DNA of 64,000 nt from Acheta domesticus (lineage: Eukaryota > Arthropoda > Insecta > Orthoptera > Gryllidae). The position numbers and the translations under genes were made by a program. Under the pieces are notes generated by a model, which saw only the letters and a program-made list of their open reading frames with translations, had not been told where the DNA came from and did not search any database. The stretch spans positions 194,980,685-195,044,684 of the forward strand of contig JAHLJT010000631.1 of NCBI GenBank assembly GCA_031308135.1, in the 5' to 3' direction. This document shows positions 44,170 to 53,970 of the stretch, one piece after another (position 1 is the first letter of the stretch; the number at the start of each line of letters is the position of its first letter).

Positions 44170-46735
44170 AGATTTTTGTGGATATTTTTCATAATAATAT
44201 TCAAATTAGAGACTTGATACCTATGTCCTTATCATCTAATAAAATAAAAAAATATAAATTATTCATTCTACACGCGCATAATTAATTAATATTATTTCTT
44301 ATATGGCACATTTATCGCCCTAGTCCTGATCCATAAATTTTAAATATTTTCATTTTTAATACTTTGTATCACATTATACTAATATAATATTTTTAAAGTA
44401 TTTACATAAAAAATTATCTGTATTATAAATATTATTTAATTAAACAATTAATTGATATTATAAATTGTATTTATTAAAACAACTGTATTATAGATAAAAT
44501 TAAATATCTTGATTTAGCGGAGAAGTTACCCGCAAGAAGTTTTAAAGTTACCGGAATCTAGCGGAATTACACCTGCCATCTAGCGGCCGAATGTCCGTGG
44601 GACCTGGCACCACTGCTTGCACCACTGAATCCCTCTTCAGTGTGTTTCCCTCCGCTTTGCCCATCAGTCTTTCCAAGCTCCCCACTTCCGCCGCCCCAGC
44701 ACTCTCCGTCTGCTCCTCTCCGGTGGAAATAGTTCTCATGTTTGGCCTTCGATTACACAAATCGCAATTGGGATATAGAATGGATCAAAATTCATTTAGT
44801 AGAGAAGTTAGTGAATTTGAAGAACCTTTTGTTTCACTTTGTGAATGCACTCATTACAAAAATACACTTCGCAAAATCTCGAAGAGCCCCCACTCAAATA
44901 CTGTGTCTAAAGACATGGAGAAGGAGAATGGTGGACAATTTTATGAAATGTCATTCCATTCAATCAATAACTTTATTCTTCTTTCCTTGAAAAAGATTAA
45001 AAATTTTATCAGAATAAAACTGTAGATTTATGCAAAACCATTTTTATATAGATACCAGAAAATAGATATCTGACAATATAGCATCAATTAAGTTCGGCAA
45101 AATATATCTTACAGAGAAAATCCCATAGAACGTGGTTTTTGAAATTAGTACGAACAAACTTGTACCAAATGTATTAACACAAATTGTTTGAGAAACGCGA
45201 TGGGAAGGGAAAGAGGGAGATAAAGGGCAGAACAACCTCTGCCGGGTTTTCCCACTATGATATGAAGTTGGCAAAACTTTTGTATGTGAAATTGATATTT
45301 TTATGTGAAATTGATACTTGTGGGCGAGTTGATATTTAGGAATGTTAGTAATATTTTCTTTAGAACTTGACTTTCTTCTTAGAACTTGATGTGTTAGAGT
45401 AGGAACTTTGCACACGTAATCCCCGATAATGTTAATTACTACAAGTAGAAGTTTGTGTCAAGGTCCTCTCAACGCTTTTGCTAAAACATTCTCCTGAACT
45501 GCCAATAATGCCATTATTATCTGGCTGCGAGAATAGAGATCCCGTTCTGTGAACAACTCCTTCTCGTTGCAGGCGCAATTCTCGGAAGTTCGTTGGCGGA
45601 CTGCGCTCACATCACCGCGCTTTGGGATAATGAGCTCTTTTACCAAGAGCTGCATTTCCGGATCATAGCTGTCGTGCGTAATCCCTGCAATATTTGTAAC
45701 ACGTCAAAGCTGGAAAAATTTCTATCTCGAATAATTCCAGATGGAATTGAATTTAACATTATCATCAAAATGGTATTTGAATACCGGTTGATAAGATGGA
45801 CATATAATAATCTAACATCTTCTGTTGGATCTATTTCATTTTCAGAAATTACAACGTCAATTAAAATTCGTGACCAAATTCGTGTTTGCGTAACTATTAA
45901 GGTTAATTGCCGTTAAAACCAATACTGATGAACCATACGAAGATCATTATCTACTTCTGTGGTTCACCGATATTTACAGACAGTGATTCATTGATATTTA
46001 CAATATTTACAACATTGATGTTTACAGACATATTTACAGTTACAATTTGACAAATTATAATGTTTAAATATCAATTTGACGTATAAAATCACAATTTTTA
46101 CAAGTTAACGTTGCATCTTGACTTTTATATAAATATTTTGAAATATTTTCAGACGAGCAGCGCTTACCATGAATAATATTTTAATATTTTACAATGTTAA
46201 AATTATAGCTTAACTCAAACGTTAGTCGCTTTGCACAAAAATAAACATATAAGATTAATGTAATAAACATCGGAAACAACATATTTTTTACCGTAGGTCC
46301 TATAAAGAATTTATTGTGAGATCAAAATTAATCGCATTCTAGTCAAAATATCAGGGTTTCACTTGACTTTCAATTATTATATAACTCAACTTTTTCTTGA
46401 TAATCTTGGCCATTGGCGCTAAGAAGATGAATATGCTTAGGGTTATCTTACTGCGCGCTTCAAGAAATAGTGTACTTTTGAAAATAACAAATTGTTGTGA
46501 TATATACTTCTCATTTTCAATATTTTTAAAAATATTTTAAATTAAAATATTATTTTCGTAACAGCTAATTTACTGACATAGTTTTGTATACCAGTTATAT
46601 TCTCCGTATTCTACGTAAGATTTTACATCCAGAATAATTTTCTTCTGGTCCTTACCATATAATTGAACCCGTTATCACAAAGAAACGAATTCAGTAAATT
46701 TCACTTATCAGTACTTATTTTCAACGATTCCTGGA
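44170..46735. other. Intergenic DNA, no gene recognised
   Basis: AT-rich overall. A GC-richer stretch at 44570-44740 carries a 144-codon plus frame (44591-45025) with no resemblance I know. Frames at 45458-45655 (minus) and 45593-45916 (plus) overlap in a patch near 45600 and are likewise unrecognised. A CTCF-like motif at 44572 is listed separately. Confidence 0.45.
44572..44586 (-). promoter_or_regulatory. CTCF-like motif
   Basis: The minus strand reads CCGCTAGATGGCAGG, agreeing with the consensus CCASYAGRKGGCRSY at 13 of 15 positions, including the whole YAGRKGGCRS core. Confidence 0.35.
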
Positions 46736-46739
46736 GGAG

Positions 46740-46930
46740 TCTTTGTGAGGAGAGTTAGTGTCGACACCAAAGAAAGTCCAAATCCTTCACCTCTCGAATG
46801 CGGTTCCCGAGGCAGCCTGCAACTAGGGGTATCAAGCAACAGCGCGCTCGCACAATGGGTAATCGAACTCGGGATGCTAGCGACCGCAGCGACCTCGCCC
46901 GGGGCTCGGAAACCCAAGAGGGCCCCATTC
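46740..46930 (-). repeat. Possible tRNA-derived SINE, third type
   Basis: On the minus strand a B-box-like GAGTTCGATTACCC (46859-46872) is preceded by GGGCGAGGTCGCTGCGG and followed by about 120 bp of GC-balanced sequence ending TCCTCACAAAGACTCC. The arrangement resembles a SINE head and body. No second copy lies in the window to confirm it. Confidence 0.35.
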
Positions 46931-47247
46931 AATCCCGGAAACCACAATGCTCAAGCAGCGACAGACCGCGATACAGAGAAGTTACTCAATGAAAGAACCA
47001 GTTTGACAGGCCGGGAAAGAAATATTCGTCATGTGAAACGATGGCACAGCAAGAGGTAGTGTTTACAAGTGAGTTAACTGCAAACGATTGCATTCATGAA
47101 TTCTATGGACGTATTCTTCAGGCATGCTACTAGCAGTAGCCAAGCAGTAGCTGCCAATACGGTCGCTTAAGGCATTCTCTATAATCGAGCGATGCATAAA
47201 ATATTTTCAATTTACTTGTTTTCCAAAGCAATAGAAAGAAAGTAGAG
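46931..47247. other. Intergenic DNA up to the LINE remnant
   Basis: No gene recognised. Confidence 0.45.
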
Positions 47248-47528
47248 TGGGAATCTCTAGAAATCAGGAGGGTTAAGGCAAGACTCTGTGCTTTGTACAA
47301 AGCGTATGCCGGTTATCCAGCTTGGAAAGATATCCACATCCGGCTCAGTAGACCCACGTATTTTAGAAGAGGGGATCACAAGCACAAAATTCAGTTTGGG
47401 CCACAGAAAACAGATGTTGGAAAATTTTCCTTCACAGGAATAAGTTGCCTGTGATAGCCTTGGAACCCTTTCCTCTAGGTGTTCAAACATTTAAAAGTAA
47501 ACTAAGTAATATTTGTAAATTTTATTAG
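47248..47528 (+). pseudogene. LINE ORF2 C-terminus (CR1/L2/Rex-like group), frameshifted
   Basis: Plus-strand translation from TGG 47248 gives WESLEIRRVKARLC, LYKAYAGYPAWKDI, RLSRPTYFRRGDHKHKI, then QKTDVGKFSF. This is the characteristic end of ORF2 in a large group of LINEs, where a GKYSF(V/L)NRTI..WN block follows. A small deletion near 47437 breaks the frame. The next frame supplies NKLPVIALEPFPLGVQTFKSKLSNI and stops at TAG 47526-47528. The catalytic RT lies further upstream in complete elements and is absent. The 3' UTR continues to 47795 and resumes at 49726. Confidence 0.8.
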
Positions 47529-47795
47529 TTAGTAAGTTAGGTTTATTAGAATGGTTATTATTATTATTAATAATAATTATTATTGTTACCATTATTAGTA
47601 TTGTGATAATTATTAGATGCATAGGTTTATAGTATTCATATTGAAGTGTGGTGCAATATAGAAGTACAAAGAGAAGTGAAGTATAGTGGAGTGCAGTGTA
47701 TAAAAGTCGTATATGTTAGTATAAATTATCTGTACAGGACCACCATCAATGTAGAATTAATGCGGTTATAGTTATTAATCCATTTATTGTTAACA
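47529..47795 (+). mobile_element. LINE 3' UTR, left part (interrupted)
   Basis: From about 47629 this matches 53262-53480 block for block: ATTCATATTGAAGTGTGGTG, AGAGAAGTGAAGT, a GAGTG..GTCAGTGTA-like block, ATCTGTA.AG.ACCACCAT and GAATTAATGCG. It ends at a (TTA)n tract where another element interrupts it. Confidence 0.8.
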
Positions 47796-47849
47796 TTATT
47801 ATTATTGTTAACAGTATTATTATTATTATTGTTATTATTATTATTATTG
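47796..47849. repeat. (TTA)n-rich tract at the insertion junction, 3' side
   Basis: Runs of ATT/TTA with a few GTT interruptions separate the LINE 3' UTR from the minus-strand LINE. They may represent the (TAA)n tail and target of that element. Confidence 0.8.
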
Positions 47850-49678
47850 CTCCATATCATGACTACAGATGTTATGAGTCGGCTGAGTATAAAATCTACT
47901 CCACGTTGCAACCAGCTACCTAAGGAGCAGATCTAGGGACTGTCGGTGCCTCTACAATACTTTGCGCAAAATGTGAGCTATGCCAAATAAAGCAATTTCT
48001 TGCACTTCCCAGTCCTTTGAATGACCTGGAAGTTTAGCCAAGTTCTTACTCAAATTTTGCGGAACAAATCCCAGAGCTCCGATAACTATCGGGACGACCT
48101 GTGCTTCTATGCCCCACACTCGGCTGATCTCAATTTCCAAACTCTTGTATTTAAGACGTTTCTCTGCCTCCTTGGTTACGACGTTTTGATCGCAAGGCAT
48201 AGCAACATCCACAAGTAGACACGTTTTTTTCTCAAAATCCCGGATAACAATGTACGGTTTGTTTGCTGCTATCGTGCGATCCGTTTGAATTTGTTGGTCG
48301 TACAATATTGTACATAATCCAACTGATGTCACCGGTTTTGGTGAGTGTTCGTACTACTTGGGGCATGTGTTTGGAACTTCGAGGGCGGTACAGATCTGCC
48401 AGTGAAGGTAACTACACACCCTGTCGTGTCTTTTTAAGTATTCGGTCTTTGCTACAATTGGACAAGCTGAGACAATATGATCAATGGTTTCTACGTATTC
48501 CTGGCAAATTCGGCATTTGTCATCTTGGGAAATTTTGAGAACCGCTTTATCATAATGTCGTGTTCTCAACGCCTGATCTTGAGCAGCTACTACAACTGCT
48601 TCCGATTCTGGCTTCATTCTTCCCCTTTTAAGCCACATAAGTGATTGATCTTTATTGATCTGCACCTTGTCCATTCTTTTTAGATATTGTCCATGGAGGG
48701 GTTTGTCCCTCCACGACTTCTTTAACATTTTTTGTGTCTCACATTTCATGTTTAGTAGTACCAGAAGTTCAGTGTCTGTGTTATTTGACGTGTCTTGCAT
48801 AGTTTTCTTCGCAATGCTTTTTGCTACACTAACAATGCCTCTGTTTCCCATACTTCGGTCAGATTTCATGACCTGCCTCATTAGAGGGTCATCTTGATGA
48901 CTGACTACATACTTTCCCATTCCAACTATTGCATTATGCCAGGAGGCTTCAATTTGACTGAGGCCTCTTCCTCCTTCCTTACGTGACACATAAAGTCTAT
49001 GTGCATCAGCTCGTGGGTGGGCGACAAGATGCATTGTCAGTAGTTTTCTGTTTTTTCGATCCATGATGCGGATTTCTTGCTCAGTCCAGTCCACTAGTCC
49101 GGAATTTTACTCTACTACAGGCACCGCCAGACTACCAATTGCAGATATTTTATTCCTGGAGTTCAGAGCAGACTGCAGGACAAGTCTCACTCTTCTGTAA
49201 TACTCCTTGCGAATTCTCTCTTTCATTGTGTCATTCGAGATTGTCTCACATTCTTCAATGCCCAGATATTTGTAAGTTTTACCTGGCTAAAGATCTTGAA
49301 TCACAGTGTGCATATCAACTTCAATGCTCTCTGACGTTGTCAGTTTGCCTCTTTTTAAATTGATTTTTGCACATTTGTCAAGACCAAATTTCATGCAGAT
49401 GTCATTGCTAAAGTCATTCACGACAGACAGAATTTGGGAGAGAATCGATTCATTCTTAGCAAACACTTTCAGATTATCCATGTAAAACAAATGTGATACT
49501 GGCGTTTCATCACCATGGAGCTTGTAACCAAAGTCAGCTTGCGACAACTGTCTAGATAGTGGGGTCAAACTAATGCAAAACAGCAGATGGGATAGTGAAT
49601 CTCCTTGAAAAATACCCCTGTTAATCTGAATACTTCTGGTTTCTACTGCTTCCTTTCTGAAGAACCTTTACGACATCC

Positions 49679-49679
<1 letters not shown>
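47850..49679 (-). mobile_element. R2/R4/Dong-type LINE, 5'-truncated, nested insertion
   Basis: About 1.8 kb on the minus strand, from mid reverse transcriptase to the 3' UTR, bounded on both sides by (TTA)n tracts. It splits the 3' UTR of a plus-strand LINE (47248-47795 and 49726-49876). The related copy at 53.3-53.6 kb has only a short ATTATTATTAA at the corresponding place. Dong, a member of the R4 clade, is known to target TAA repeats. The encoded C-terminus (zinc knuckle, then restriction-like endonuclease) fits that group. The 3' UTR is roughly 47850-47950. Confidence 0.82.
47952..49660 (-). pseudogene. Restriction-like-endonuclease LINE polyprotein, three in-frame stops
   Basis: One reading frame spans the fragment without frameshift from about 49630 but is broken by TAG 49287-49289, TAA 49107-49109 and TAG 48354-48356. 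Domains in order: RT motif GIFQGDSLS (about 49615), the catalytic box as FYMDN (usual YMDD, so the second Asp is Asn), RT thumb and a connector beginning VDWTEQEIRIMDRKNRKLL with a PRADAHRLYVSRKEGGRGL block. A zinc knuckle C-X2-C-X8-H-X4-C follows (DKCRICQEYVETIDHIVSAC). The endonuclease has PY-X14-D (KPYIVIRDFEKKTCLLVDVA) where the family has PD-X12-14-D, so a catalytic Asp is Tyr. It ends near ALFGIAHILRKVL. Inactive in RT and endonuclease. Confidence 0.85.

Positions 49680-49725
<46 letters not shown>
49679..49725. repeat. (TTA)n tract at the insertion junction, 5' side
   Basis: About fifteen TTA units. They are enclosed by an exact 10-bp inverted pair, TTTACGACAT (49667-49676) and ATGTCGTAAA (49727-49736), one member inside the LINE and one in the flank. 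Confidence 0.9.
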
Positions 49726-49876
49726 AATGTCGTAAAATAATTTTAAGTTGCATTTTATTTAATTCACAATTATAATATGAAAAAATATAGTATGTAAATT
49801 GTAGTGTTCCACCAGGTTGCATAAACCTACCTGCGGAAATAATAAATATCTATCTAATAAATATCTATCTATCTAA
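49726..49876 (+). mobile_element. LINE 3' UTR, right part with (ATCT)n tail
   Basis: Continues the interrupted 3' UTR: AATTTTAAGTTGCATT, TAATTCACAATTATAATATG, CCACCAGGTTGCATAAACCT, GCGGAAATAATAAATATC and ATCT repeats. The same blocks follow in order at 53505-53636 in the copy that lacks the insertion. Confidence 0.82.
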
Positions 49877-50679
49877 TTTAATCCAAAAAGAATAGAAAGG
49901 CGAACTTTCAAATTACAGAGTAATGCTCAAACAATGTAGTAGACTATAAATTGCAGGACAACGGTTAAAATAGTTGAAGAACATTGCATTCTAAAAAGTA
50001 GCTATGGATTAATATAAATTATCCTCTTCAAATAAATATAGACAGAAGGGATAAGCCGATAAGAGTTTTCGTGAAGAATACAAAATGAGAAAGAAACGCA
50101 AAAGTTTTATTCACTAAGTTTCAATAGTTCTTTATTTCTGAATTCTGAAGCACATAGAATACAGCTTAAATTATAGGTAACTTAAAACAAATATTACATA
50201 ATTCAAACACACCTTTCTAAAGATAAACTCATTTCCGTACTCATGAATGACTGCATGTGAAAATATTTATTTCAAATTATCCGTTTAGATTCAAGTGGGA
50301 AGAACGGGAAAGCTTCCAACGGACAAACAACACATTCAGCAACGCTGGGAAAAATCTCTCCGCCTTGGAAGGAGAAACCTCCCAACGAAGCAGTTCACGC
50401 TTTCTTGGAGGTCTCCCCGAACGAGCTGTTTGCAGGGGGTAGGGACGGAAGCGCAGGCGGAGCCGCTAGAGGCGCATCTCCTGGAACCACCCTTCCCGGA
50501 ACCATCCTATCGCCCACGCCCTCGCATTCGCCCACGCTGCCCTCCGTATTCCGCCTGCCGATCGCTGGTTAACGCTGTCGCAGACACCCACGTCGGTAAC
50601 ACCAACTTTCTGTCGTTTGCCGCAGCTAAGTTCTAACTCTGAAATGCCTCAACTAAACCTTAAATATGTGATGCCTCAA
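49877..50679. other. Intergenic DNA with a GC-rich patch
   Basis: AT-rich to about 50290, then GC-rich to 50640. The 113-codon plus frame at 50295-50636 is unrecognised. No repeat seen. Confidence 0.45.
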
Positions 50680-51114
50680 CTACTAGTCGCGCGACTTTTC
50701 TTGACGTCTCCCGGCGCGGGGCGCGGGGAGAGGACGTTACTGTCTACGTCACATCAGACGCGTATTGCCATCTGTAACATTATTAATACTATTCGCGCCC
50801 CTTTTGCTCTTAGTACATCAGAATATTGTAGACCGTAAAATAGAACAAATAATAAAGTAATTAATAGCAACCACAAATTAAAATAATTAATAATAATATT
50901 GCTAATTAATGAGATATGATATTAGTGTATGTACTTAATTTTCATCTTCTGAATAATTTGAATCATCGCTTGAATTCGAAAGCAGCGGTAGACCACCCTG
51001 ATAATCTTTCCGTGCCGTTCCGTGTCAAACCAAGGTTTTGACTAGACCGTGCCGAGTCGTGCCGGGTTGAGTATTAGGGAGCTCAGACATCAAGAAAAGT
51101 CACGCAACTAGTAA
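50680..51114. mobile_element. 435-bp inverted-repeat element, possible MITE
   Basis: The left arm CTACTAGTCGCGCGACTTTT continues CTTGACGTCT (50680-50709). The right arm in reverse complement reads TTACTAGTTGCGTGACTTTT and continues CTTGATGTCT (51085-51114). The arms agree at about 25 of 30 bases, and most differences are C/T. The interior is noncoding. I found no clear target duplication, so the superfamily is undetermined. Confidence 0.55.
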
Positions 51115-51700
51115 GTCCTTAGTTGCACACAATTATTCCTTCACCTTTGCTTCCTTGGCCATAAAATTACTGTTAGTAACCGCTAGTTAGCACATCTCTG
51201 TTCAGGGCATTTGAAATCAGCATTTTTTTAATATATATTTTCTGATATTTTTGCAATAGTCATCACAACTGTACCATCAACATGCCTCCCAATATCACAC
51301 CACTCTGTGCACTGTACTACGAAATATACATTCCATCTTCCTACTCCTCATTTTATTCACCGCTGAATCTAGTACTAACACTCTGGGCATTTCAACAGTA
51401 ACTCGACTCACTGGAAAACTCTGCTAACAGTAATAATGACCTAGATTAACAACTGAGACCTGACACTCCTAAATAATATGTGCGTTGCTGGCGATGTAAA
51501 AAACAATATAAACGTAATGTAAAAAATACAAAAATAATATCAGAAATAATATTTACCCATTATATTCCACACTAAAAAGAAATGTGATTAATGAAAGTAA
51601 GCAGCTTTTGCCACTGTCAAATTAGTATCGGCAAGTGAATGAACGTTTAAATGTTGATTAGAAAATAAAGGAAGTTTTGGGGGCTACATAGGACTATGTG
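51115..51700. other. AT-rich intergenic DNA
   Basis: Nothing recognised. Confidence 0.5.
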
Positions 51701-51929
51701 CTCAGTGGTCAAAGTTATCAACCACCACGACCATCGCCACCGCCGCGACCACCGACCGCCCCACGCCGCCCACCCCGCCGGCCGCGCCGCCGGCCGCGGC
51801 CCAGCGATCCGTTACGAATTTACCGACTCACTTAGCAGGATTGCGCGGCGGGGATGTGCCGCAGAGAGGCCCCGTTGCATGCGGCGCACGTCCCTCCGCA
51901 CGGCGCCGCCAGCGTCAGCCTTCTCCTCG
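51701..51929. other. CpG-rich patch before the minisatellite
   Basis: Short GC-rich segment with CCGCCG-type words, dense in CpG. It leads directly into the 54-bp array. Confidence 0.4.
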
Positions 51930-52265
51930 CCCCGCCCACTCCACCTCCTCACACCCATTCACACGACCCTTCAACCTACCCCGCCCCGTCCACTCCTCAC
52001 ACCCTTTCACACGACCCTTCTCCTCACCCTGTCCACTCCACCTCCTCACACCCTTTCACCCGACCCTTCACCACGCCCCACCCTTTCCACTCCACCTCCT
52101 CACACCCTTTCACACTCCTCTTCTCCCCGCCCCGCCCTATCCACTCCACCTCCTCACACCCTTTCACCCGACCCTTCACCACGCCCCACCCTTTCCACTC
52201 CACTTCCTCATACCTTTTCACACTCCGCTCCTCCCCCCCCCCATCCTGACTCGTCTCGTCCACTC
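51930..52265. repeat. 54-bp minisatellite with alternating A/B units
   Basis: Units end CCACTCCACCTCCTCACACCC. From 52054 two 54-bp types alternate: A (TTTCACCCGACCCTTCACCA start, 52054-52107 and 52162-52215) and B (TTTCACACTCCTCTTCTCCC start, 52108-52161; diverged at 52216). The two A units differ at only a few positions, so the latest duplications copied an A+B dimer of 108 bp. Because 54 is a multiple of three, all frames stay periodic and open. Confidence 0.85.
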
Positions 52266-52900
52266 CACCCCTCAACGCCTTACCGTATGTCGCTTCCTCC
52301 CCGCTCCGCTCCACACCACCTTGCTCCGTATTGCTCTGCTCTGTCCAGCCGCACGCCTTTCCACACGCCGCTCCTCCCCGCCCACCCCGTCCACTCCGTC
52401 CCCTCATGCCCTGTCACATTACGCTTCCTCTCCGCCCATCGCCACGCTCCGTCTAACCCCTTCATGCATTGACATTTCGCTCCTCCTTGCTCCAACTCAC
52501 ACCACCCCGCTCCGTTTTGTCGCCCCCACACTCTCACACCTTGCCACATGCCGATCTTACCTGCTCCGCGTCACCCCGCCCCACTCCACCCCGCTCCAAC
52601 CCGCTCACGCCTCGCCCCGCTCGCCACGCTCCACTCTTACCCGCTCCGCATTGCCCCGCGCCACTTCACCCCGCGTGGCATCACTCCGCCCCACCCATTC
52701 CGTCCACCCCTCCACGACCCGCCACATACCGCTCCTTCGGGCTCCGCGTCGTCCCACTCCATTCCACTCCGTTCCGCCTCGCTCCACCCCTTCAAGCCCT
52801 AGCACATGTTGCTCCTACGTGTTCCGCCAGGCTCTGCATTGCTCAGTCCCATTTCGCCCAGCTCCATGCCACCCTGCCACCCTACCACACTCCCGTCCAG
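52266..52900. repeat. C-rich degenerate minisatellite, units of roughly 55-80 bp
   Basis: Continues the array as less regular units that often begin CACATRCCGCTCCT and contain CGCCCCACTCC and CCGCTCCA. It supports the longest plus-strand frame in the window (51841-53007, 388 codons), which has competing open frames in the other two phases and on minus. Confidence 0.75.
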
Positions 52901-53254
52901 GGCCTTGCAACTATCCATCAAAACCGGGGACAAAGCTTGAGGGTGCTAGTATAGGAGGAGATAGTGTCGCCGGGTTAGACTTGCCAACATCCGCACATAA
53001 AACATAGCTAATTCGTGAGAAATATGAAAAGTGTCTTCTAAATGTTAAATTTTTGATATAAGAAACCGCTTAAGAAAGCGCGAACATCGACGCTATCTTT
53101 TGTAATGTTACGTGCCTACTTGCGTCTCGCGACCCTACGCAACAACCACTCACGTTTGACGTATTGTCGGCAGCCGTTCGTATTTTAGTTGGTATACATT
53201 AGTATTGTAATATTTATTAAATTCATTACTTTATTAAATATATAATTATATTTT
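52901..53254. other. Intergenic DNA between arrays and LINE copy
   Basis: Unremarkable. At 53165-53190 CGGCAGCCGTTCGTATTTTAG resembles 34690-34715, so the LINE copy may begin slightly before 53255. Confidence 0.4.
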
Positions 53255-53637
53255 AAGTAATATTCATATTGAAGTGTGGTGACGTGTTGTGAAGTGTAGT
53301 GCAATACTGAAGTAGAAAGAGAAGTGAAGTGCAAGTGTTGTGAAGTGAAATGGAGTGGTCGTCAGTGTAATAAAAAGTAGTGTATTTATTGATGTAAAAT
53401 ATCTGTAGGAGACCACCATAAAATGAAGAATTAATGCGCTTATTGTTGTTAAAGCCTTTTTTGTCATCACTGTTATCATATTATTATTAACATTACGGTC
53501 TTCAAATTATTTTAAGTTACATTGTATTTAATTCTTAATTATAATATGTAATTTTCAATAATAATGTAAATTTTAGAGTTCTGCCACCAGGTTGCATAAA
53601 CCTATTTGCGGAAATAAATATCTATCTATCTATCTTT
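53255..53637 (+). mobile_element. LINE 3' UTR copy without the nested insertion
   Basis: Homologous to 47629-47795 plus 49726-49876 but without the 1.9-kb insertion. The join lies at ATATTATTATTAACATTACGG (near 53480-53497). It ends in AATAAATATC and ATCT repeats (53617-53636). No ORF is retained, as expected for a 5'-truncated copy. Confidence 0.82.
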
Positions 53638-53970
53638 ATGGTAGAGAAAAGGCCCTGCTCCCGTCCCTGTGCCGCTCCTCCCCACCCTCCTCCGCCCTGT
53701 TCCTCCCATAATGACCCTCTCAGCCCTGCCTCGTGGGCTGTCCCCGCCTCGCTCCAACCTGCCGCTCCTTACTCACTTTGCCTCGCCTCATCCACTCCAT
53801 TCCGTCCCGCCTCGTTTTTTTCCATTCAGATCCGCTCACAATGCCGGCCACTTCCCACCGCACCCCCTCCCATCGTCCCGTCGTCTCATCCTGACCGGTC
53901 CCATGTATACCGCTTCCCTCCCCACCCCTCCTCACCCCGCTCAGCTCTACGCCATCCGCTCCATGCTGCC
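53638..53970. repeat. C-rich degenerate repeat
   Basis: Words such as CCGCTCCT, CCTCGCTCCAAC and CATCCACTCCATTCCG link this to the array at 52.3-52.9 kb. The Pro/Ser-rich frames (134 and 165 codons) are compositional. Confidence 0.6.

Noticed and set aside
51841..53007. 388-codon plus-strand open frame, the longest on its strand
   Set aside because: It lies wholly in the C-rich minisatellite, begins at a non-ATG codon, and the other plus phases and the minus strand are also open across the array.
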